DNA of 64,000 bases, taken from contig NC_088319.1 of the NCBI RefSeq assembly GCF_910592395.1, forward strand, positions 14,012,001 to 14,076,000, read 5' to 3'. Origin of the DNA: Lineus longissimus (taxonomy: Eukaryota > Nemertea > Pilidiophora > Heteronemertea > Lineidae). The notes below the pieces were generated by a model, which searched no databases, was not told where the DNA came from, and saw nothing but the letters and a program-made list of their open reading frames with translations. A program made the position numbers and the translations under genes. This document shows, in pieces, positions 26,301 to 36,522 of this stretch (position 1 is the stretch's first letter; each line of letters opens with the position of its first letter).

Positions 26301-29300
26301 GTGTGTAACGAGAGTACAATGCACATTGTAGTCAGTTAAAACATTACACAACTCCTTAATAACTCTAAGCTACAGCAGTTACTCTGTAACAGTAAGATGT
26401 CCCCCAATTTTCATTAGGATTTTTCTTTTTGCACGCGGCTAAGCAAATTTACATGCTAGCATTATCATAGTTACACTGCCGTTAATACGTCGACACTGGC
26501 TGTTTTTCCATACCCTGCAACACTGTTGCTTAGATACAATGACGTCAAAGGGAGCAAAAAGCCATGGTTCCAAAAGCCAGGACTGACAACAGCAGATCTA
26601 CCGCTTTTTATAGGCCTAATGTAGTATGGACTGATAGTGTTGACCTCTCTCATATTCAGGTTTGTACTATAGACATGACATTCCTGCTTTCGTAACAGAC
26701 ATATACACAAAGACATTTCATCTTCTTCTTCTTCTCTTTCTTCTGGCGGAGAGGAAGCCCCTTGTCGTTCCGAAGTCATGCTGTGTTCTACACAGTTTTC
26801 CCTCGATATTTGGTGTCTGCAGGCCAAAATTTTTGTCGTAAATCCTGGTGCAGGGGAAACTAAGACAGCGAATTCAATCAAAATTCAGTCAAAGACAAAA
26901 GACAAAAGACACTATACCTCTCTGATGATGGTTAATATAAATTGCCAAGCGAATGATGTGGATAACGATAGGGTTAAAATGAAGGGAAAAAGTCACACGG
27001 AGCAGTGCAGTACCATTAGAGGAGCAATAGCAAGATCGAGTAGTTATGCCTGCTGTCTTGGGTACCCGATACAAGATCAAAGACCCACACGATCCGCGCG
27101 CTAAGCTTCTAAGATTGATTTGTTTCTCTGTTTCCTTATAATACGCAAATATTAGTATAGATTGATATGTACTCGCTTCCCATGAGAGACAGAAATGATG
27201 TTGCCCAGGAATCAGTAGGACAACACGTGCTAACTTCGCAACTTTAAGTATCTCTGCACGAACGGCCGACCGAATATTAACCTCAGCCCGCTGAAGAGGA
27301 TGCTTCCCATCTCCCTGATGAGGCTAATCAGTTCCCCTCATACCCAGGTATGGTTTCCATGTCTCCTGCAACAAGGCTAATCTTTCTATTTCTGCCCTGC
27401 CCTTTGGTAATAGGTCCTAGTACGGATCATATTCTGTATCATTAGATTCGTAATTATCCCCAATTTGTAGCGATGGAGTACTGCATGGTACATGCCGTGG
27501 GTGGCCGAAATTTTGGAATCAATTCAAACCGATGCTGGTGAGAACACCAACCAAATAGAGAGCATACATATTTACCACGATTCGGCCCAAAAAAGGTTTG
27601 AATAATTGTGATGACACTCCACACAAGGCCTCTCCACAGTTGACTGTTTACGCACGTATATCGTACGATTATACCTCTGATGCCAATGAAGCATTCCTTC
27701 AAGCCAACTGCATGCTTTTCCAATGCGAATAAGGCATTTCGGTAGCCACAATAAGCCAGGACCCGGTTGTGTAACTTGGCGTTAACTTGTTTTGAACACC
27801 CATGCAGGCCTACTATATCTGTCCTCACAACCAGACTGTCGAAATGCCTTATTGGCATCACTTGGCGTTAAGTTTAACTTGATGTTATCGTCTTCAGTTC
27901 AGCCAAATACATTTAACGCCAAGTTAAAAAAACATTAACATCAAACTTGCAGTAACCAAGTTAGCGACAAACCTGTTGTTCAGAAAACATTGATGTACAG
28001 ACCGCAAGAAGGGAAAAGCTCTTAGCTACTGTCACAACCAAACGCAAAATCATTAAGCTTAACGAAACAACCATCACGTTGGCGTATCCGCTTATTGATC
28101 TGCCTCGTAAATCATTAATTTGTGCAGATTTGGCCCACCTAATCCCCAATAGTGCGGTGATCCCTTAAGAACCCTAAGATGATGGATATTGTGAAACCCT
28201 GATAGAATACCTGGCTTACTGGAGCGGCTTGACTCGTCGCCCCGACTACTATGATGATACGATACAGTATGGAATACGTGCAAGACCAACGACATGACGA
28301 ACAACAGGAGTCCATGATTGACTGCAGAAGAGAATTATAGTGGAGTTGGACGGATTTCTGTTCTTAATCAAAAATTGTTTGTTTGAGTCTGGCGTGGTCG
28401 GTCATTATCAAAATTTTGCTGGCACCAAAATTATGAAGGTCTGCAACATCCGCCCCTTTGTTTGTTACATTGAGCGGGAATCGTATATTTATTCGACAGG
28501 GGGTTGCAATTGGGAGAGAGCCGATCAATAACGTTCCAACAGGCCCAAATCTCACGTGTGAGCGGTCGCCAGGAAATGAGACCGACTGGTCTGGAGTCTG
28601 CCGACGTCCCAAAGTGCCCTGAAAGCGATTGCCTTTCCAGAAAACAAGAATTTGGGATCTCTAACCGACGTGTTCCTCAACCCGACTCATGGTACAAGGC
28701 GTTGTTGAGCCCGAGTCAATGAGTGGAAACGAAATTCAGAATTGCTATACCATACGTGCCATGTTGGAACGGATCTTGTCGCATAGATCTAAAAACCAAT
28801 CATGTACATGTACATCAAAAATGTACACGACAAAAGGTGTCGGCCATTGCTTTCCATATCATGCATGCAGATGGTTATGCATGTCAACAAATTTTCAATT
28901 GGCCGCTGCCGCGATGCATTGTATCGGCCATTCTCATTGGCTGTAAAACAATGAAACCTAACTTACGTCTGAGGAACAGAGAAGTTTATACTTTTAGATC
29001 AAACAGGAGATTTTGTAAGAAAACAGACAGAAGCGTTCGAGCTAATTACAAGGAAACTGTGCTGTGATCTTCAGTCTGAAACCTCATCGTGATGTCGACG
29101 ATTATTGGACCTTGACAGGCTTCGTCTCCTGATAGCAGCCTCCTCCCATCCTTTATTTGATGAAATTAGCGGCAAATTAAGGCTGGGAAGGTGGTGATGT
29201 CAACTGATAGGCCGCCATGCTCGCGAAATGATACGCTTTTCTGGAGGCTGGATTTTACTAATGAACCAAATTGATTTAATCGACTTTTGGTTGGTGCGCA

Positions 29301-30265
29301 TGCGCTAGAGCGAGCACTAAACGCATAGAGTTAGCTGCATTGGACAAGAGCAAGTACAATCCTTCAGTTTCTTCTCCCACTAACTAGCCTTAGCCTTGAA
29401 CGTGGTTGTAATCAGCAAGTGCTAATGGAACGCTTCCGTTTTTTTAACTAACTTGGTGTGTCACCTTACGTGTTCGTCCCTGGCATGGTGGTTGGTTCTT
29501 TGCGACACTAAACAAAATGGCCGATCACGGAATCCTTGTGATGAGGTTAAATTTTTTCCTTTTTTTTATGTGTTGTGGCGACAACTCCTCTCAGGCACAC
29601 AACCCCGCCCCCCCCCCCCCCCTCCCCCCGAGAAATTAGAGAATATAATTTGTGATTACTGATTTGGGCAATAGTGAAGAATAATAATTTTATTTGACAG
29701 GTAACGCCTGTTCCCCTACAACTTTCTTCTGACAAAATAAGACCATAGTGAGTCGCGAGACTATTTGCCATTGCCACGTGGTTGGTTACCTCTGCGGCAG
29801 TTTCCACCCGATATGCTGGACCCGCCCAAGGGAAATTAAAACAAACAAGTCACCTTGTCTTTGGCTACAAAGAATGGTTCACTTGGCGCGTCACATTCTG
29901 TATTCCAGCCATCTTTCATAGCGGTTGGCAAATTAATAACCAAATAATCAGGTCTGCTAATCGGGTTGAACTCTTCTTTGCCCAGGGTAGGCGAGGGGCA
30001 CATTTCATCGGTGTACTAAAGTTTTAGTACCTTTACGTGTGATTCTGGCACGCTCATATTGGAATTTACGCTAGAATTGATGTAGAAGGTGGCCGTATCA
30101 AACTCTTGTGCAAGAAAGAAAAATCACTTTTAAACTCTGTGACACTGTCTATCAGGAATTAGACAAACGTATCACCAATATAACTAACGTTAGTGGCAGT
30201 AATGTTAACAACCTACCAACGTATACATCTAATGCCAAACCCATACCTTTAATAATATAGGCCGG
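23400..30265. other. No gene recognised
   Basis: Only unsupported open frames, none with a family motif or phase-consistent splicing. A perfect NRF1-type palindrome TGCGCATGCGC sits at 29295-29305, about 200 bases before an ATG in good context (near 29517, 'caaaatggcc'). The frame from that ATG soon becomes low-complexity, so I do not call a gene. Confidence 0.5.
27863..27950. repeat. Inverted repeat
   Basis: 'acttggcgttaa' followed by 'cttgatgtta' is mirrored about 50 bases later by 'ttaacgccaagt' and 'taacatcaa'. A further copy of 'aacttggcgttaac' lies near 27774, so this is a small family rather than a single hairpin. Confidence 0.6.
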
Positions 30266-30793
30266 GTCTATTTGGCAAGCCGCTCGCCGAACAGGCATCT
30301 TTTTTTGTCCTGTTTGGAGAGCCGCTTGCCAACCAGCACTAAAAAGCCACCCTGTTCGGCAAGCCGGGCTTGCCAAACAGGGCAAAAATACTACCCTCTT
30401 TGGCGAGCCGGAGAGGTTACAACGTGTTGGCCAATCAGAGAGTAGTGACGTTAAAATCGAATTTATATGCGCATATTTAACAATGGCCGACTTCCCGCTC
30501 TCGATTCAATTTCTGTTACTAAACTCTGGTTTTGGTCAATAATCCATGAAGAAGCATGTACATGTACATGACTGTATGGATTTACAAAAAAAGTCATAAA
30601 CGTGATTTAACTGATAAGCATGTTAAATGCATTAGTGTGCATTTCTAAAGGCGTTTCACTGTAACTCCAGTGTTGCTGACCGTGTTGCCACGAATGATAA
30701 TGAGCTCCTGGATGGTTGAATATGCATGAGTTCGGCTCTCCATCTAGGGCAGAAAAAAGGCGCTGTTTGGTGAGCCGGGCTTGCCAAATAGTC
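30266..30793. repeat. Cluster of GC-rich palindromic units
   Basis: Units built from 'tttggcaagcc' and its complement 'ggcttgccaaa' occur at about 30271-30295, 30311-30338, 30350-30382, 30400-30415 and, 350 bases away, 30762-30793. The 30350-30382 copy is a near-perfect hairpin (arms CCCTGTTCGGCAAGCC and GGCTTGCCAAACAGGG). They flank a CCAAT-box and TGACGT-containing stretch (30430-30455) before an ATG at 30483 whose frame closes after 19 codons. Confidence 0.75.
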
Positions 30794-31409
30794 ACTTCCA
30801 ATAATATAAGCAGTGGTTTAATCAACATCATGGCGGAATGCAATGTACATAGACTAAGTATAGACACTAGTACATGTATATCGTAAAGACACAGATTTCC
30901 GAGACTTCATTTTTCAAAATGTTCTGCCGAGACTACCCAAATCATTTTTCATTTTCCTTCAGCACACCATGATAAATTGACATTAAGCCATGAATTTGTT
31001 CCTTCCTTTGTAATATCCTAACCGTATCAAACATGAAAGAGAAAGCCTCAAGTCGCAGACATCAATGTGTGTAGTCATTTTTGAGCCTGTCACAAACGGC
31101 TGTTGATGACTGGAGGCGCCTCTCAACTTCAAGTCGATATGAAGCAACGATGTGATAAAAATAACACATCATATAGAAAATTGGTTGTGGTTGTCTTATT
31201 TTCTTTGTGCTACGTCGTGAGTTGTCTTGTGCACCATTTCTATACCGGTATAAATCAAAGATTTCAAGGGCGTCTTGTAAAAATGTTAGACAATGTTGTT
31301 GTTCTTGTCTCGAAAGTCACCCTTTGGCTGTTGAAAATAGACCATGAAACTGTAGCTGGATTTTGCCAACTCTCAGTTTGAGAATGCTGCATACATGTAA
31401 AACTACGTT

Positions 31410-31790
31410 TCACCGCTATAGCATTCCGCGAAGATGACGTCACTGCAGCTGCTGCCCTCTATTTCCCCATCGCTGAATTACAGGCAATGTCGGACAAACA
31501 TGCGGTTTCGTAATGGATTCAGGCTTTCTAACTAGGGCAGTTAGATTCAATCTGGCACATGTCCGAGTGTTGGAAATACTACATAATTGTTCTGAATATT
31601 TCTCTCTCTGACTCTATGGTATCATTCATGCTAAAAACAATGCAGGGTCAAAGATAATTGACTTTGAAATAAGCTCAAATGCGTAGAAATAAGTGTCGAT
31701 GTCCGACTGTCACGTGACTACAACGTCATGAATATCTTATTCAAATGACCTTGTGAGCTATAAATAGTAACGTCGCGGAATGCTATTGGA
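31410..31790. mobile_element. Possible ~380-bp non-autonomous element
   Basis: The left end carries 'atagcattccgcga' followed by 'tgacgt'; the right end carries 'acgtcgcggaatgctat', its inverted form with small differences. Inner blocks 'atgtcggac' and 'gtccgac' are also inverted. The interior has no coding frame. The extent is approximate. Confidence 0.5.
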
Positions 31791-32642
31791 AGACTCGGGA
31801 TTGAGCAATCCTTATTTATTAAAGCCTTGGGCATGTTTGAAACGGCAGTCACAAGCACATCAACCTCGATTGCAACACCGTTGATGTTGATGTACATGTA
31901 TATATAATGCATGAGGCCTCGTTGGCCTCGATTGTTCGATTGAAACTGGACGCTGAAAATGGAACTAACTTCAAGACGAACACGCTATCTGTCCACGACA
32001 GTCGTCAGAAAGAAATACAAGTTCCGTGTTCAACAGTTGATACTCTCATCCTCGTCATTAAAATGATCATTTTGGTCTTAATAGCAATCTCGTTTGCAAC
32101 CTCGTCTTATTCGGCGAGACAAGGCTAGCAGTGGCGATGATGATCGTCAGTGAGTAGTGGCGCCTATAGTCTAAACGTCTGGAACTGATTACAAGTAGTT
32201 CGCCTCGGCATCAGATCCAATATTTGACATTATACTTGCCCACAATGTATGTATTGGAAGTATACGCAAAATGATCGTCAGTCGATACTGGTGTATGCAA
32301 GGTAATTATTTTATCATCTTAAAATCATTAAAGGCACAGCTCACAAAACCATGAAACAATTTTGTTCTTGTACATGCCTCATTTAATCAAAAACCTGCAT
32401 AAACTCTAAACAGAACCCCGTAACATTTTTTTCATAGTTCGTGACATGTTGCGGCGAATAGATTGTTCGAACCGCCTTATCGACCCCCGCCTTCTCTCGT
32501 CATGCCTGTAGATACCCACGTGTGCGTAGAATGGACCACACTGATATGTATAAGTGCTCTCCCCTTCGTTATACCGAACTAAATGAACGGCACCTCGGCC
32601 AAAAATCACATTTATACTAGAACGCTGTGACCGGAATGGTTT

Positions 32643-35600
32643 TCAAGAGTTCATTTTCCATTTTTCATCTTGTAACAACTCTGCCAGTACCTGGTTGAAA
32701 GGTTCATAGAATCTGTCCAGCAGTTTCCTAGTTTCTGGTAGCATTTGTCCCATTTGTGACTTGATCTTTTCCTGTGTGTTTACGGACTCGTATTCCTTAA
32801 TGCGGTCCATCACAGTCGTTGAGGGTTCCGCTGCAAGAGACACATGAAATCAAGATATAATACAGACTAAGAATTGGGAAGCAATACATGAACATCTTAA
32901 CTAGCACTCCTATAGTTACCTAATTTTGACCTAGGGGGCGTTTGTCAGATAATTCGGCATCTGTTCAAACGCTTCTTTTGGATGGTTGTTGCTTGATTTT
33001 GGTCACAAGATATATGCCTCAAATAGTGTAACTGGTTTTGTCGTGATTAATTAAGCTACCTGTAATTAGAAAATGGTATTTTTACGACGTTCTACTTACA
33101 AGCCTTCAAAAAGCTGAATGCCTTCTTTATATGGTTTGCCGTGTCTTCTTTGTATTCCTCCGTTTTGACAAAAAGAAACTGGGCACGTGGGAATATTCTC
33201 AACCAATCATGGATGTAGACAGCGTACAGACCAGTGTATAGACGAACCTGGAGGAAATATAAAGAATCAGAATCGCCGTTTTGTGACTTTATAAAAATGC
33301 AGTGCAAAAATCTTTCTGAACAGGCAAAGGAAAAATGATATTTTTCAAACGGCCATGAGCATTAGGCTAATTGCTATATGCATATTCACCAAGAAAGGAA
33401 AGCAAGGATACAAATGTATTATATTCCACTTACATTTTGTTCATTTGCTTTCATGACCATGTCGCCATTATATGCGCATGCGCGAACCGAGTACGACCGG
33501 AAACAGTCGAGATAAATGCTAATGGTGTGTACGACTCTGTGATGGAAGATCTGGGGTGACTTGGCCCACGTGCTGTTGATGTACAGATAGTGCGAATAGA
33601 CGCTGAAAAAAACGGTAACAAACATAGAGCAATTGACTGCCTTTGTAACCTAAATTTGGCAGCAATTAGCTTAAATCCTGCTGCCCCCTTTGCCCGGGTT
33701 ATCGGTACTTTCCTCGAGAAGCGACTCCCAATCGCGTACATTGGCCAATAATAGGCCTTGTATTCATTTTATGGCCTTGCTGTCTTTGCCGAACATGCGT
33801 GGTAGCCGACTTTTGACTGGCCAATACTTGACGGGAACCACCGATTGAGGTATGCTGGCATCAAACTTCTTATTAGTCGGTCAGATTTTAGTAACCATCA
33901 TTTCCCGCACTGAGCTCTTTCGACGATTGCCGTTCGCGGCTGTTTGCTGCAGGCCACAGCCTCGTCCTCGGTGACTTTGGCTCCGGCTCATAGCTCCGAT
34001 TGAAATAAATCGACTGCGTCGAAAGAGGCATGCGCTTTATATAGGCTACGTTTTAGGATAGGCAGCCTTTAGGTAGCCATGCAAGAAGTTTTTTATCAAT
34101 TTGATGTTTGACTTACGTTTCTGCCGGATCTCTGATAAGTGTTATAAACTTGGCATCGGGGGTGTACGCCTTAATCAGGTTTCCTACCACGATATCAGGG
34201 GCCCTTGGCTCATGCCTGACTGTCAACATGCGCTCCCGGTACGTGACATCCCAGTAGTACGAAGGGCTACCATCACCTATAATCAGATTAGGTTGCTGCC
34301 ATATCGTTGTGTTAAACTTTTTTCTCGACTCCAGGTTTAGCATCTGTCTATAATATCGTCCAACTTTGTGCAAAGGATACTCTGGAACGAAGAACAATGT
34401 GTTTCTGTTAGGATCGAACGGGACGGATTTCTGTGAAAGCCCAGTCGTATTCAACTATTTGATCAGAGATTCTGAAATGAGCGGTTGATTGATTGTCGTT
34501 AGATGGTCTATAACAGGCACAGGCAAAAAATTAAAAGCTAGGCTTTGTTAACTCTTGTTGGTATATATAATCGGTGACAATTCAGCTTTAAATGCTATAT
34601 TCGACAGGTTTTAACTTACTATATTTCTTCCTTGTCCAGAAATGGTGTTCTTTATAATTCCTGACTATCTCCGGATGCTCGTGTAGACGGTACCAGAAAT
34701 CCGTGGTGCCTGCTTTAGGGAACCCAAGGAGGTAAAAATAGGGCAGACAGGCCATGTCATTATCCTTCTCTATCAATCTCCAGCAACGGGTTTTAAGTTT
34801 TGTCTCTATCGTCGCAGGAGCTGGGGGCTGGAATGTGAAGTGAACATCTTGGTTGCATGCATCTTGGGGGAAAGTCAACGAAATGATAGAAAATGACCTG
34901 ATATATAATCACATGTTCATCATTTCACTTCTTGCAACATCAAAAAACCCTGTACCTTCATTTAGAGTTCTGTAATTAAAGATGCTGGTGAAAGTAATCA
35001 AATGCCATTTTGCTGAACAAGCAACAAAAAAGCTATACGTCCCCTGGCGTTTCTGCACCAGCGCTGGAATCTGCCATTTGAACAGCTGATTTCGAAGAAG
35101 TTTGTCTGGGCGCTGACTAGTCATGCGTTATGCCTGGAACAAGGGCCAGTGGCTTATGGCATCGTCCTCAATTTTCTTAGGCCTTGTAACGTGTGCGGAG
35201 TGTTCCCTTTAATGGGGGTGAGGGGGCTGGTTCGTCTTTGTCGAAAAGGTCCATTTGATCGTTCTAACAATCGACACCAATTGTATCATAACTCTAAGTA
35301 AGAGACGTCCGATTCAACCTCTCTCTGGAGGATTTTCCAATGCAAAATAATAACCGACTCACCTCGATGTCCAAGTTTAGAGAAAGATCAGCTGGTTTGA
35401 ACCTTCCGAACCATTCTGCCGTTAGTACGTCCTTGGGCGCGTCACTTACTGGCACATAGGACGCCAGGTCTTCCAAGATGTCCTCTCTCGTAATCAACCC
35501 GTCTGTTCGGACCCGCGATACGTTCTCTGATAAAGCACTATGTTGTTCTCTGGCTTTCAGGATATCTTCAGACATGACAAAATCTATTCTGGTGTGCCTT

Positions 35601-35776
35601 CTATTATTAATTTCCGATTTTACGTTGGAGACCCATAGTGATGTTGACAGTTTGTACGTATTTAATCCTATTAGAACCAAAAATGTGACTCCTGCTAGAT
35701 TGAGGATTCGCCGCCGAAATATACAGTTAGCCAGGATGGTGATGACTCGGTAAAACCATCTGAACGTCTCGGGCAT
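32643..35776 (-). CDS. Carbohydrate sulfotransferase 15-like (GalNAc4S-6ST family)
   Basis: Six exons: 35363-35776, 34620-34827, 34117-34381, 33434-33602, 33100-33247 and 32643-32830. All junctions are GT-AG and in phase, giving 463 residues. The family moves sulfate from PAPS onto N-acetylgalactosamine of chondroitin-type chains in the Golgi. Residues ~24-41 form the single signal-anchor helix of a type II membrane protein. The 5'-phosphosulfate-binding loop is FPKAGTTD (174-181) after CLPYFYLLG, and HFWTRKKY follows. The 3'-phosphate-binding region is RDPAETVYSHYLY (about 291-303), then SVRACAY and RLYTGLYAVYIHDWL, all closely like human CHST15. Human CHST15 has Cys where this protein has Ala177, and Arg where it has Thr296. 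An in-frame extension to 35857 would add 27 residues; I prefer the ATG at 35776. The stem is shorter than in the human protein (561 residues). Family call is firm; exact substrate is not shown. Confidence 0.93.
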
Positions 35777-36522
35777 TCCCAGCTTGTCTGTGAACCGATA
35801 CTCACCTACACAACGCTTATAAATATCAACATTTGTTCTGAAATACATAGCACACACTGAGTAAAGTTACTCGTTTTCAAAATCAGAGGTGAGGTTAAAC
35901 CAAGAACTGCCAAAAGCACTGTCCACACGAGTTTTTACACTGAGATTCCTCGGTCACAATGTTGACCAAATCCTTCGTCCGTCTTCGCCTAAAGCTTGAC
36001 ATGGCATACGTTTATTTTTCTCGGACTTATTTATTCACCGAAAACGACTCATGCTATACTGGGACCAACGTTAAATCCCCTTGATTACCTAAAGAGTAAT
36101 CGGGCGTATTACGTTGATACTTTGACAAAATATTTAACAAAGTATTTTAATGTCACAAAAGAAACTGAATCACGAGTGTTTGGTTTGTGGACTAAATATA
36201 TAAGGCAGAACCACTCTATTAGGTACACCTTTGGGAATGATTAGTGTTATCCTTGATAGAGAGGTATACTAATTGGAGAGGTCAAAGGTATTGTCAAAAC
36301 CACTACCATTATAATGCAAAATGTTACAATATCGCGAACTGGAACAATTACTCAAATAAACAATAAATACAAAAAATAAGAGTTTTGCGGTATTAGAGAC
36401 ACATCCTTCCTATATACAATGTACATTTTAGTCCCCATTTAACAAAACCTGTCTTCTTCGGACCATATTCATGTGTCAGAAACATATACATGAATCAGAG
36501 TTCGATTCCAATGAAGTTGTAG

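Noticed and set aside
26471-28304. Frames of 60-136 codons on both strands between 26.4 and 28.3 kb
   Set aside because: No recognisable domain, no phase-matched neighbours; lengths are within chance for this composition.
34620-34862. Longer version of exon 2 of the sulfotransferase, using the acceptor at 34863
   Set aside because: Its phase does not fit exon 1. The acceptor before 34827, with a good pyrimidine tract, restores the frame exactly.
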